From the NCBI GenBank assembly GCA_035556515.1, contig DATMEO010000116.1, forward strand, positions 1 through 16,874: a stretch of DNA of 16,874 nt, read 5' to 3'. A model generated the notes under the pieces. The model had not been told where the DNA came from, did not search any database, and worked only from the letters and a program-made list of their open reading frames with translations. Source of the DNA: Gaiellasilicea sp035556515. Its GTDB lineage: Bacteria > Actinomycetota > Thermoleophilia > Gaiellales > Gaiellaceae. The position numbers were made by a program, and so were the translations under genes. Of the stretch, positions 1 to 8,007 are shown one piece after another. Position 1 is the first letter of the stretch. Every line of letters begins with the position of its first letter.

Positions 1-1
1 G

Positions 2-889
2 AGCGACTTCCACCCGGTCGCGCTCGCCTGCCCCCTGCTCCTCTTCGCCTGGTGGTTCCTGGACGAGCGGCGGCTGCTGCCGTTCGCGCTCTGCGCGGTC
101 GCCGCGCTGGCGACGAAGGAGCACGTCGGGCTCACGGTCGCCGCGATGGGCGTCTGGTACGCGATCCGCTACCGGGCGCCGAGAACCGGAGCCGTCATCG
201 CTTTCGCGGCCGGGTCGGTGGCGCTGCTCGCCGCGCTCGTGGTCGTCCCGCACTTCGCGCCAGCCGGGGTCTCGGCATTCGAGAGCCGCTACGACTCACC
301 CTCGCTCGACGGGCGCGACCTCTCCTATCTGGCCGCGCTGCTCCTGCCGCTGGGCCTGCTGCCGCTCGCGGCGCCGCTCGCGCTGCTGCCGGCGCTGCCC
401 GAGCTCGCGCTGAACCTGCTCTCGAGCACGATCACGCAGACGTCGGTGAAGACGCACTACGCGGCGACCGCGATCCCGGCGCTGCTGGCGGCCACGGTCT
501 ACGGCGTCGCCCGGGTCGGGGAACGTGCCGGCTACGTCGCGGCGCTCGCAGCCATCGGCGGCGCGCTCGTGCTCGGGCCGCTCGGTCGTGTCGACATCGA
601 CGCAGGACCGCACGACGCCGCGGCCCGGCGAGCGCTCGCGGTCGTGCCGGACGAGGCGCCGGTCAGCGCCACGAACGCGCTCGGCGCGCACCTCTCCGAT
701 CGCAGGCGGATCTTCAGCTTTCCCGTTCTCCGCGAGGCCGAGTGGGTCGTGGTCGATTCGACCCGGCTGACCTTCCTCGACACCCTCCGGCCGCAGCGAG
801 CACGCCCGGCGCTGGCGGCATTGAGGCGCGATCCGGCCTGGCGGCTCGTCTTCGCCCAGGATGGCGTCCTCGTCTTCCGGCGGCGCTAG
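2..889 (+). CDS. DUF2079 family multi-pass membrane protein, 5'-truncated
   Basis: The reading frame is open from the left edge, so the true start lies outside the window; 295 residues remain. It opens with DFHPVALACPLL and continues to ATKEHVGLTVAAMGVWYAIR, a pattern I recognise from the DUF2079 predicted membrane proteins, whose conserved region carries a similar FHP motif and a KE(D/H) motif after a hydrophobic helix. At least five hydrophobic segments are visible in the first two thirds. The last 120 residues look soluble, alternating strands and helices and ending in an RRR tail. Reaction and substrate are unknown; the family resembles GT-C glycosyltransferases in layout, so a lipid-linked sugar role is only a guess. 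Its TAG stop overlaps the stop of the converging mannosyltransferase-like gene within the tetranucleotide CTAG, leaving no room for a terminator. Confidence 0.85.
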   Translation, partial: SDFHPVALACPLLLFAWWFLDERRLLPFALCAVAALATKEHVGLTVAAMGVWYAIRYRAPRTGAVIAFAAGSVALLAALVVVPHFAPAGVSAFESRYDSPSLDGRDLSYLAALLLPLGLLPLAAPLALLPALPELALNLLSSTITQTSVKTHYAATAIPALLAATVYGVARVGERAGYVAALAAIGGALVLGPLGRVDIDAGPHDAAARRALAVVPDEAPVSATNALGAHLSDRRRIFSFPVLREAEWVVVDSTRLTFLDTLRPQRARPALAALRRDPAWRLVFAQDGVLVFRRR

Positions 890-2097
890 AGGGGGATCGC
901 CTGCGGCAACAGGTAGACGCAGAAGCCGAGCGCGATCAGCTGCGCGCGGCGGTCGTCCTCCGCGGCGGCGAGCGGCAGGGCCCAGACTGCATACCAGGGC
1001 GTCAGCCAGGGAGTGGTCGCGAGTAGGAGACAGCCCGCGAGCCCGAGCCTGACCCGGCCGCGTCCCGCCTCCCGCGCAAGCCACAGCAGCCCGGCCGCGA
1101 GCCCGACCGCTGCAAGCGCGAGCGTGGCTCCGTGCGGGACGCCGAGCTGCTCGAGCCGGTGCGGGAGCGCATAGCTCGACTGCTCCGCCGCGTTGCGGGC
1201 GAGCGGGCCGAACGACCGCAGCCAGTCGACGCCGTAGCGCCAGGTCGCGAGACCGACGATCGCGGCGACCGCAGCGGCGAAGCCAGCGTGGCCGACGGGC
1301 CGACGACTCGCACGCGCAGCAACGGCTCGAAGCCCGAAGAAGACGAGCGGGACCCACTTGATCAGCGCCGCCAGCGCCCAGGCCGCGCCGGCGAGCTGCT
1401 TCCGTCCGGTGGCGGCGAGCGCGAGCGCGCCGAGCGTGAGCGCGATCAGGACGGAGTCGTTGTGGCCACCGCCGGCGAAGTGGATCGCGAAGAGCGGGTT
1501 CCAGCCGACCAGCGCCGCCGCGTAGGCCTTGTCGCGAGCGAGCCGCGCCGCGAGCAGCGTGCAGGCCAGCATGCCCAGCGCCGCGAGCACCTTGAAAATC
1601 CAGGCCGCGGCCGCAGCCGAGGAGCCGGAGACGAGTGCGACGCCCTCGGAGAGCAGCGTGAACGCCGGCCCATAGACCGAGGTCGTCTCTCGCCAGTCGG
1701 CGCCGGCCTTGTCGTAGGCGGGGTCGTTCGGGAACTCGCTCGGCGTGTCGACATAGGGATCGCCGTCGTGCACCGCGGCGATCCGGCCGTATTCCCAGTA
1801 CGTCCACGCATCCGTCGAGACGAGCAGCGGGCCGGCGAGGGGAATCAGCTGGATCGCGACGGCGCCGATCAACACCAGCCGCAATACCGCCGGCCCGCGG
1901 CGGAGGAGCACGAGCGCGGTGAGATAGGCGGCGAAAGCGAGCGCCAGCAGTGCGAGGAAGAGGGCGCCGAGCGAGCCGCCGTCCGCTCGGCCGCCGTCCG
2001 CCGGAACGAGCGGCGCGGCTTCGATCCACGCGCAGGCGACGCAGCCCGCGACGAGCAGCGCGACCGCACCCGACGCGAGCAGGGCGGCCCGGCTCAG
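886..2097 (-). CDS. MptB/GT87-like polyprenol-phosphate-mannose-dependent mannosyltransferase (start uncertain)
   Basis: This is a multi-pass membrane protein of about 403 residues with roughly ten hydrophobic helices. STDAWTYWEYGR (about 94-105) followed by DPY (113-115) resembles the first extracytoplasmic loop of GT-C mannosyltransferases such as MptA/MptB, where the Asp is the likely catalytic base. VYGPAF (141-146) and a WNPL...GGGHND block (199-214) match the same family. Members transfer mannose from polyprenyl-phosphomannose to envelope glycans on the outer face of the membrane; the exact acceptor here is inferred. The start is awkward. No ATG, GTG or TTG lies between the upstream PBP stop and the second helix; the first is GTG at 1911, which would delete helix 1 and cut helix 2. 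I chose CTG at 2097, which overlaps the PBP stop as CTGA. It probably lies in one operon with the PBP and the MscS channel. Confidence 0.8.
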   Translation of the reverse strand: MSRAALLASGAVALLVAGCVACAWIEAAPLVPADGGRADGGSLGALFLALLALAFAAYLTALVLLRRGPAVLRLVLIGAVAIQLIPLAGPLLVSTDAWTYWEYGRIAAVHDGDPYVDTPSEFPNDPAYDKAGADWRETTSVYGPAFTLLSEGVALVSGSSAAAAAWIFKVLAALGMLACTLLAARLARDKAYAAALVGWNPLFAIHFAGGGHNDSVLIALTLGALALAATGRKQLAGAAWALAALIKWVPLVFFGLRAVAARASRRPVGHAGFAAAVAAIVGLATWRYGVDWLRSFGPLARNAAEQSSYALPHRLEQLGVPHGATLALAAVGLAAGLLWLAREAGRGRVRLGLAGCLLLATTPWLTPWYAVWALPLAAAEDDRRAQLIALGFCVYLLPQAIPL

Positions 2098-4337
2098 GGC
2101 TGTTCTGGCTCGGTGGGTGCCGGCGGTGGGGGCTCGGACGGTGGTGGCGGCGGCGGAGTCGTGGGCGGGGGTGGCGGAGTCGTGGGCGGCGGGGGCACGG
2201 GGACAGGCTTCGGCTTCGGGGCCGGCTGAGAGGCGGGCGGCGCATCGGGCACCGAGTCGGTCGGCTCCGTTTCGGTCGTCTCGGTCGTGGTCGCAGGCGG
2301 CGTGTAGTCGTAGTCGTTGTCCTGGTAGTAGCCGAACGACCTGGCGTACTGACCGCGCTCGAACTCCTCCCACTCCGGATAGTCCTTCGGCTCCGGAAAG
2401 TCGACAGGCTCGAGCTGGCCGATCGCGGAGTCCATGAACAGCCGCCAGATCTGGGCCGGGAAGGTCCCGCCCGCGACGTTGATCCCGTGCACGCTCGTCA
2501 TCGGCACCTTGCCCCGCGGATAGCCGACCCAGACCGTCGTCCCGAGCCGCGGCGTGTAGCCGCAGAACCAGGCGTCGGAATGCTCCTCGGTCGTGCCGGT
2601 CTTGCCGGCAGCCGGCGCACCGTAGTTCGCCCCGACCCCCGTGCCGTACTGGACGTTCTCCTCGAGGATCTGCGTGACCGTGTAGGCGACGCCGTCCGAG
2701 ATCACCCGCTTGCGCTTCGGCTTCCCCCAGCCCGCCTCGGTGTCCTCGCCGTCGGGAAGGATCACCTTGCGGATCGCCATCGGCTCCGAGTAGATCCCGC
2801 CCGCGGCCAGGGTCGCGTAGGCGGAGGCCATGTCGAGCGGAGAGACGTCCATTGCGCCGAGGCCGATCGAGGGGACGAAGGCGCCGTCGACGGAGAGCGG
2901 CGAGCGGACGCCGAGCTTTGTGGCCATCGCCGCGACCGCCTCCGGGGTGACGTCGAGCGTCAGCTGCGCGTAGACCGTGTTGTCCGAACGGAGCGTGGCC
3001 CGTTCGATCGTCGTCCAGCCGGTGTAGCTGTGGTCGTAGGTCTCCGGGCACCACCAGCTGCCGTCGTCGCAGTTCCCGTTCGGGTCGGGCCGGTAGAAGA
3101 ATGGCGCCGAGAGATAGGTCGTCGTCTCGGGGTTGATCCCCTTCTCGACCGCGGCGGCCAGCACGAACGTCTTGAAGGTCGAGCCCGACTGGCGCCGCGC
3201 CTGCGAGAGCAGGTTGAACTGATTCTTCTTGTTCCCCGGGATCACGGCCGTCATCGCGCGAATGGCGCCGTTTTTCGGGTTGATCGAGATCACGCCGGCG
3301 GCCGGATCGTCGGACTCGTACAGCGTCTCCTTGATCGCCTTCTGCGCCGCCCGCTGGAAGCGCGGGTCGATCGTCGTGTAGACCTTGAGCCCGCCGGAGC
3401 GGACGGTGCCGGCGCCGTACTCGGCGATCAGCTGGTCGCGGACGTAGCCGAAGAAGTCAGGCTCGCGGATCTCCTTGTAGAGCTTGCCGGCCTTGAGCCC
3501 GAGCCCCCGCTCGACCGCCCAGTCGTACTGCTCGCGCGAGATGTCGCCCTCGTTCAGGAGGGCCAGGAGGACCTGGTTGCGCCGCCCCTTCGCCACCTCT
3601 TCCTTCTGGAACGGGTTGTAGTCACTCGGCGCCTGCGGCAGCCCGGCGAGCATCGCCGCCTCGGGCAGGTTCAGCTCGCTCGCGTTCTTCGAGAAGTACG
3701 TCTGCGCCGCGGCCTCGATCCCGTAGGCCAGGTTGCCGTAGTAGACCTGGTTCATGTACGTCGCGAGGATCCGGTTCTTGACCCACGCCTTGTCGAGCTT
3801 GATCGCGAGGCACGCCTCCTTCAGCTTCCGCTCGACCGTCCGCTCGCGCCCGATGTAGAGGTTGCGCACGAGCTGCTGCGTGATCGTCGAGCCGCCCTCG
3901 ACCACCTGGCCGGCGCTGACGTTCTTCCAGAGCGCGCGGGCGATGCCCTCGACGTCGACGCCGTCGTGCTGGTAGAAGCGCCTGTCCTCGATCGCGACGG
4001 TCGCCCTCGGCATCCAGGGGCTGATCCGCTTGAACGGGACGGGCTGCCGGTTCCGCTCGGCGGGAATGACACCGAGACGCGAGTTGTCGGCCGCGTAGAT
4101 GAACGTGTTCGAGCCGATCTCGACCTCCTGCAGTGAGTTCAGGTCGCAGGAGGAGCCGAAGGTCGCGACACCCGTCACCGCCGCGCCGGCGACGACGAAG
4201 AGGAGGCCGAGCACCGCCACGAGCGCGAGCACGACGGCGCGGCGGCGCGTGTGCTTCCGCTCGATGCGCTTGCGCTTGCGCCGCCGCCGGGCGTAGATCT
4301 CGTCGTCGAGCCCGCGGCTGCCGCGCGGCGGCGTCAT
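2094..4337 (-). CDS. Class A penicillin-binding protein (bifunctional transglycosylase/transpeptidase)
   Basis: This 747-residue protein polymerises lipid II into glycan strands and cross-links them outside the membrane. A basic N-terminus (RRRRKRKR, 17-24) precedes one membrane anchor at about 34-57. The GT51 transglycosylase domain shows EDRRFYQHDG (117-126, catalytic Glu), GGSTITQQLVRN (148-159) and MNQVYYG (195-201). The transpeptidase domain carries all three penicillin-binding motifs: STFK (386-389, nucleophile Ser386), SDN (451-453) and KTG (579-581). The tail from about 698 is almost entirely Pro/Thr/Lys/Glu, typical of actinobacterial PBP1-like proteins. I preferred ATG at 4337 to an in-frame ATG at 4385, because the latter lies inside the mscS-like gene and precedes residues unlike the family; 4337 leaves a 13-base gap. 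No strong ribosome site is visible. Confidence 0.95.
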   Translation of the reverse strand: MTPPRGSRGLDDEIYARRRRKRKRIERKHTRRRAVVLALVAVLGLLFVVAGAAVTGVATFGSSCDLNSLQEVEIGSNTFIYAADNSRLGVIPAERNRQPVPFKRISPWMPRATVAIEDRRFYQHDGVDVEGIARALWKNVSAGQVVEGGSTITQQLVRNLYIGRERTVERKLKEACLAIKLDKAWVKNRILATYMNQVYYGNLAYGIEAAAQTYFSKNASELNLPEAAMLAGLPQAPSDYNPFQKEEVAKGRRNQVLLALLNEGDISREQYDWAVERGLGLKAGKLYKEIREPDFFGYVRDQLIAEYGAGTVRSGGLKVYTTIDPRFQRAAQKAIKETLYESDDPAAGVISINPKNGAIRAMTAVIPGNKKNQFNLLSQARRQSGSTFKTFVLAAAVEKGINPETTTYLSAPFFYRPDPNGNCDDGSWWCPETYDHSYTGWTTIERATLRSDNTVYAQLTLDVTPEAVAAMATKLGVRSPLSVDGAFVPSIGLGAMDVSPLDMASAYATLAAGGIYSEPMAIRKVILPDGEDTEAGWGKPKRKRVISDGVAYTVTQILEENVQYGTGVGANYGAPAAGKTGTTEEHSDAWFCGYTPRLGTTVWVGYPRGKVPMTSVHGINVAGGTFPAQIWRLFMDSAIGQLEPVDFPEPKDYPEWEEFERGQYARSFGYYQDNDYDYTPPATTTETTETEPTDSVPDAPPASQPAPKPKPVPVPPPPTTPPPPPTTPPPPPPSEPPPPAPTEPEQP
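2152..2189. repeat. Short tandem repeat encoding the PBP proline-rich tail
   Basis: The 17-base unit GGCGGAGTCGTGGGCGG occurs at 2152-2168 and 2173-2189, a 21-base period, within a wider G-rich stretch (about 2111-2230). On the minus strand it encodes the PPPPTT/PPPPPTT blocks of the penicillin-binding protein C-terminus. Repeat-length variation between strains would be expected here. Confidence 0.7.
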
Positions 4338-4350
4338 GCGAAGACTCTGC

Positions 4351-5073
4351 TCATTCGAAGACCTTGCGCTCGCGCAGGCGGCCATGCGCGCGTAGGCGAA
4401 GATCGTGCTCGAGCTGCTCCGCCGCGGTCTCGTTCTCGGTCCAGGCTCGCATGGTCAGGGTCGGCGACCCGTCCAGGGAGGAGACAAAGACCTCGTCCCG
4501 CTCACCGGGAACCTCCGCACGAAGGTCCTCGACGAGCTGACGAAGGTCTGCTGAAGCTGGAACCTGCACTGTGACCTCGGCGTACTTCGCGGCGCTGCGA
4601 ATCGTGGAGTTCGTGATGGTATCCGAGGCCAACTTCTCGTTCGGGATCACGAGCCGCGCATTGTCCTCGGTGCGGATGAACGTGTACATCAGCCCGATCT
4701 CCTCGACGGCGCCCTCGACGCCGCCGACCTCGACCCAGTCGCCGAGCCGGAGCGGCTGCGTCATCGCGATCATCAACCCGGCGACGAAGTTGCCGAGCGT
4801 CCGCTGCGACGCGAAGCCGATGATCAGGCCGAGGATCGCGGAGGAGGCGAGCAGGCCACCGGCGACCGCGCGCACCTGCGGGATCACGAGCAGCGCAGAG
4901 AGCACCCCGATCGTCACGATTCCCGCGGTGACCGTCCGGCGCAGGACCCGGTAGCGCGTCATCGCCTCGGGCGAACGGTTCGTGCCCATGATCCGCCGGT
5001 CGATCAGGCGCGCTGCGACGAGGGTCAACCCGAGCACGATCCCGATTACGAGCAGGCGCTGCCACATTTCCAT
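4351..5073 (-). CDS. MscS-family small-conductance mechanosensitive channel
   Basis: This 240-residue channel relieves turgor by opening under membrane tension. Three hydrophobic helices (about 5-22, 50-65 and 70-102) are followed by a soluble beta/alpha vestibule. The pore helix and its exit, about 82-116, read as the MscS signature: LIIGFASQRTLGNFVAGL followed by PLRLGDWVEV. The beta-domain motif VEEIGLMYTFIRTEDN with VIPN (143-146) is also canonical. The protein is at the short end of the family, with only the minimal three-helix core. No Shine-Dalgarno sequence is visible before the ATG, which faces the CPBP protease gene across a 70-base divergent gap. It is probably first in an operon with the PBP 13 bases downstream. 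The C-terminus is rich in Glu and Arg. Confidence 0.93.
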   Translation of the reverse strand: MEMWQRLLVIGIVLGLTLVAARLIDRRIMGTNRSPEAMTRYRVLRRTVTAGIVTIGVLSALLVIPQVRAVAGGLLASSAILGLIIGFASQRTLGNFVAGLMIAMTQPLRLGDWVEVGGVEGAVEEIGLMYTFIRTEDNARLVIPNEKLASDTITNSTIRSAAKYAEVTVQVPASADLRQLVEDLRAEVPGERDEVFVSSLDGSPTLTMRAWTENETAAEQLEHDLRLRAHGRLRERKVFE

Positions 5074-5143
5074 GCCGGCCGTTTTCGACAGCCGGCCGCA
5101 GGTTCCTCAATACCGCCGCACGCACCTCTGCTCCAATGCCGCG

Positions 5144-5788
5144 ATGAGGCTCGTTCTCTGGCTCTTCTTCGTCGGCGCCTTCGCGGCGCTCAACCTCTAC
5201 GGCCGCAGTGAGGGGCCGCGGCCGGACGACGACATCGTCTACCAGTACGACTTCGCGATCGGCAGCCTCGCCGGCTACGCCGTCCTCTTCTCGCTCGTGC
5301 TCGCGCTGACGATCGGCCTGCCCCGCCGCGAGGTGCTGGCCCTGCGGCCGCCGGCGTCGTGGGGCCGCGCGCTCGGGCTTGCCCTGGGCGCGCTGATCGT
5401 GATCTATGTCGGCGCCGCGCTGGCGTTGTCCCTCTCGGACGCAGGCGACGAGCAGAACCTGACGCCGGAGGGGTGGGACAGCAGCCGCGCCGGCGCCTAC
5501 GCGCTCAGCTTCCTCGCCGTCGTCTTCGCGGCCCCGATCACCGAAGAGCTGCTCTACCGGGGCGTCGGCCTGTCGCTGTTGCTGGCGCGGACGACAGCGC
5601 CGGTGGCGGTGGGGGTGACTGCGCTCTTCTTCGGGCTCGGGCACGGGCTCGTGCTCTCGCTGGCCGCGTTCATCTGGTTCGGGATCGTGATCGCAATCGT
5701 TCGCCTGCGCACCGACAGCGTCTACCCGGCCTTCGTCGTCCACTGTGCCTTCAACGCGATCGGGATGATCGCGCCACTGTTTCTCTGA
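5144..5788 (+). CDS. CPBP family intramembrane glutamic/metallo endopeptidase
   Basis: This is a 214-residue membrane protein of the CPBP (CAAX protease/bacteriocin-processing, Abi) family. The three motifs are present: EELLYR (134-139, the EExxxR active site), FGLGHG with His167, and HCAFN (200-204, HxxxN). About six hydrophobic helices are visible, the last carrying the HxxxN motif. Substrates are unknown; relatives process prenylated proteins or bacteriocins, or cleave anti-sigma factors. I chose ATG 5144 because the protein then opens directly on a hydrophobic helix. In-frame ATGs upstream at 4982 and 5072 would add Arg-rich residues antisense to the mscS gene. A weak -10-like TCCAAT sits six bases before the ATG. 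The L,D-transpeptidase gene starts 38 bases downstream on the same strand. Confidence 0.9.
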   Translation: MRLVLWLFFVGAFAALNLYGRSEGPRPDDDIVYQYDFAIGSLAGYAVLFSLVLALTIGLPRREVLALRPPASWGRALGLALGALIVIYVGAALALSLSDAGDEQNLTPEGWDSSRAGAYALSFLAVVFAAPITEELLYRGVGLSLLLARTTAPVAVGVTALFFGLGHGLVLSLAAFIWFGIVIAIVRLRTDSVYPAFVVHCAFNAIGMIAPLFL

Positions 5789-5813
5789 GTCGCTGTTCCT
5801 CTGACCGTCACGC

Positions 5814-5819
5814 TATTGT
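5814..5819 (+). promoter_or_regulatory. Candidate leaderless -10 box of the L,D-transpeptidase gene
   Basis: TATTGT lies seven bases before the ATG at 5827, and no ribosome-binding site is present between them. This is the spacing expected when transcription starts at the start codon. No good -35 is visible. Confidence 0.4.
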
Positions 5820-5826
5820 CGATCCC

Positions 5827-7152
5827 ATGCGCGGCGCGATCGTCCTGCTCGCCGGTCTCGCCTTCGCGGCTCCGGCGACCGCTGCGCCGCCCGCCGTCAC
5901 CGCCTTCGCCACGCCGTCCGCCGGCGTCGCACCGCTGCAGGTGACGCTGGCTGCGAGCGGGGATGCCGCGACCTATGCCTGGGATCTCGGCGACGGCGCG
6001 GCGGCGACCGGCGCTCTGGTCGCACACGTCTACTCCGCCGGCCGTTACACCGCGACGGTGACGGCGACGGGCGCGACCGGAGAGATCGCGCAGGCGCAGG
6101 TCGAGATCGTGGTCGGTCGCCGGACAATCGCGCTGTCGGCCCCGCGCGTGGCCGACTACGGCGGTGCGGCGACGCTGACCGGCGTGCTCCGGCCCGCCGT
6201 GCGTGGTGCGCGCATCCAGCTCTACCGTGCCCGCACCTACGTCACCTCCGCGCGCGTCGGCGCAAACGGCCGCTTCCGAGCCCGCATCCTCTTGCGCTCG
6301 CCCGGGCCCTACCACGTTCGCTTCGGCGCCCTCCGCTCGAGCGCGCGGACGATCGCGCTGCGGCCGGAGCTCCGAGCCAGCGTGCCGGCCGTCGCACCGG
6401 TCGGCGGCGCGCTGGCCGTCAGCCCGACGCTCGTGCCGGCACGCGCCGGCTCGGTCCGCGTGCGAATCTTCCGCGACGGCCGGCTCGTGCGCACCAAGGC
6501 GGGGCGAATCCCGACGGCCGGTCCCGGGGCGATCCGGATCGAGCTGACGGCGACGCCGCGCCCCGGCTACACGCGCGTGCGCCGAGTCCTCACCGCGCAG
6601 GTCGTCCAGCCCTCGCTCGCCCCCGGAGCTCGGGGGCCGAGCGTGCTCGCGCTCGAACGCCGGCTCGCTGAGCTCCGCTACGCCCTCCGTGGCGTCGACG
6701 GCGTCTACGACCAGGACACCTCCGAGGCGGTGCTCGCCTTCCAGAAGGTGAACGGCCTGCCGCGGACGGGGCGCGTCGAGAGCTGGCTCTGGCGCCGACT
6801 CGCGCGGGCCGGGATCCCCCGGGCTCACCGCGGCGGCGACTACATCGAGGTCGACAAGACGCGCCAGGTGCTCTTCGTCGTCGCGGGCGGACGGGTCACG
6901 AAGGTCGTCCACGTCTCCACCGGCGCGACCGGCAACACGCCGCTCGGCAGCTGGCAGGTCTACCGCAAGGTCCCCGGCTGGGACTGGGTGCTGTGGTACC
7001 CGATGTATTTCAAGGGCGGCTTCGCGATCCACGGCTACCCGTCCGTTCCCGCCTATCCCGCCTCGCACGGCTGCGTCCGGATCCCCATGTGGATCGCTCC
7101 CTCGCTCTACGGCACGCACGGCCAGGGCACGACCGTGGTCGTCCATCTCTGA
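5827..7152 (+). CDS. Exported PKD / peptidoglycan-binding / L,D-transpeptidase (YkuD) protein
   Basis: This 441-residue protein would form 3-3 cross-links in peptidoglycan or attach proteins to it, outside the membrane. A signal peptide covers about 1-19 (hydrophobic core then ATA-AP). A PKD-like fold follows (about 22-97, with YAWDLGDGA at 50-58), then two beta-rich Ig-like segments (about 98-180 and 185-258). A PG_binding_1 domain spans 265-325 (GPSVLALERRLAELRY...GVYDQDT...FQ). The YkuD domain covers about 338-441 with H402 and SHGCVR (413-418), nucleophile Cys416. All catalytic residues appear intact. The start ATG gives a clean signal peptide, lacks a ribosome site and has TATTGT seven bases upstream, suggesting a leaderless transcript. 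Its TGA shares one base with the chorismate mutase ATG. Confidence 0.93.
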   Translation: MRGAIVLLAGLAFAAPATAAPPAVTAFATPSAGVAPLQVTLAASGDAATYAWDLGDGAAATGALVAHVYSAGRYTATVTATGATGEIAQAQVEIVVGRRTIALSAPRVADYGGAATLTGVLRPAVRGARIQLYRARTYVTSARVGANGRFRARILLRSPGPYHVRFGALRSSARTIALRPELRASVPAVAPVGGALAVSPTLVPARAGSVRVRIFRDGRLVRTKAGRIPTAGPGAIRIELTATPRPGYTRVRRVLTAQVVQPSLAPGARGPSVLALERRLAELRYALRGVDGVYDQDTSEAVLAFQKVNGLPRTGRVESWLWRRLARAGIPRAHRGGDYIEVDKTRQVLFVVAGGRVTKVVHVSTGATGNTPLGSWQVYRKVPGWDWVLWYPMYFKGGFAIHGYPSVPAYPASHGCVRIPMWIAPSLYGTHGQGTTVVVHL

Positions 7153-7445
7153 TGGCCGGGCCGGATGCCACCGATCCGCTGATCCGCCAGCTCCGTGAGC
7201 AGCTCTCCGACAACGACGTCGCGATCGTCGAGGCCGTCAACGCCCGGCTGAAGCTGGTCGCGCGGTTGAAGCGGGTGAAGGAGGAGCGCGGGATCGACTT
7301 CCTCGACCCGGCGCGCGAGGAGTGGATGCTGCAGTACCTGACCCGCGCGAACCGGGGGCCGCTCTCGGTCGAGGGCCTCCGCGAGATCTACACCGAGCTG
7401 CTCGACCTGACGAAGCGCGAGGTCGGGCGCAACGACGAGAGCTAG
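7152..7445 (+). CDS. AroQ-class chorismate mutase
   Basis: This 97-residue, all-helical protein fits the AroQ fold that converts chorismate to prephenate for phenylalanine and tyrosine synthesis. The active-site spacing of the E. coli P-protein domain (Arg11, Arg28, Lys39, Arg51, Glu52) is reproduced exactly as Arg15, Arg32, Lys43, Arg55 and Glu56, which is strong evidence for real activity. No regulatory or dehydratase domain is fused, so it is a monofunctional enzyme, probably cytoplasmic. The ATG overlaps the transpeptidase stop by one base (TGATG), so translation is likely coupled to an exported cell-wall enzyme. That pairing has no obvious pathway logic. Its TAG stop overlaps the stop of the converging nuclease gene inside CTAG. 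Confidence 0.9.
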   Translation: MAGPDATDPLIRQLREQLSDNDVAIVEAVNARLKLVARLKRVKEERGIDFLDPAREEWMLQYLTRANRGPLSVEGLREIYTELLDLTKREVGRNDES

Positions 7446-7975
7446 CTCTCGTCCGGATCGGACGCGAACTCGTCCGGCGAGACGGTGTCCAGGAAGGCGC
7501 GGAACTCGTCCGGATCGAGGTCGGCAAGCGGTGGCACACCGGCGCCGGCCGCGATCTCCTCGTCGGAGGCGTCGCCCTCGAACTCGACGCCCGACTCCTC
7601 GATCACCTCGTCGGCGACATAGATCTTCGCGCCGGAGCGAACGGCCAGCGCGATCGCGTCCGACGGCCGCGAATCGACCTCGATCTCGGAGCCGTTCCGC
7701 TGCAGCGTGATCCGGGCGTAGTAGGTGTTCTCGCGCATCTCGGTGACTGCGATCGAGATCACCTCTGCGTCGAGCTGGCCGACCACGTCGTTGAGCAGGT
7801 CGTGCGTCATCGGCCGGGCCGGGGCGGCGTTCTGCAACTTGACGAGAATCGCGGCCGCTTCCGGATGCCCGATCCAGATCGGCAGGAAGCGGTTGCCGTC
7901 AGCCGTCTTCAGCAGCACGATCGGCTGCTTGCCGACCATGTCGAAGCTGACGCCGTAGATGACCATCTCTCGCAT
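7442..7975 (-). CDS. Bifunctional nuclease family protein (BFN, DUF151)
   Basis: This is a 177-residue soluble protein. The BFN/DUF151 core covers about 1-130: LPIWIGHPEAAAI (31-43), RPMTHDLL (54-61), a central NTYYARITL strand and the hallmark SRPSDAIALAVRSGA near residues 102-116. Characterised relatives have been described as nucleases acting on RNA and DNA, and a Thermotoga member gave the fold. The acidic C-terminal tail (PDEF...DPDES) is extra to the core. ATG 7975 is preceded on its strand by GAGAGG with an eight-base spacer, which favours it over the ATG three codons later. The 60-aa small protein gene ends 32 bases upstream on the same strand, so the two are probably co-transcribed. 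Confidence 0.92.
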   Translation of the reverse strand: MREMVIYGVSFDMVGKQPIVLLKTADGNRFLPIWIGHPEAAAILVKLQNAAPARPMTHDLLNDVVGQLDAEVISIAVTEMRENTYYARITLQRNGSEIEVDSRPSDAIALAVRSGAKIYVADEVIEESGVEFEGDASDEEIAAGAGVPPLADLDPDEFRAFLDTVSPDEFASDPDES

Positions 7976-8007
7976 CGACAGGGCCTCTCGCTCAGTGTAG
8001 CCACCGT

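Noticed and set aside
296..2245. Long minus-strand open frame spanning the DUF2079 and mannosyltransferase genes
   Set aside because: It runs through two well-supported genes in other frames and gives only Arg/Pro/Ala-rich sequence.
1950..4136. Long plus-strand open frame antisense to the penicillin-binding protein
   Set aside because: The product is Arg/Gly/Asp-rich without family resemblance, as expected for a shadow of a GC-rich gene. The minus-strand PBP has every catalytic motif.
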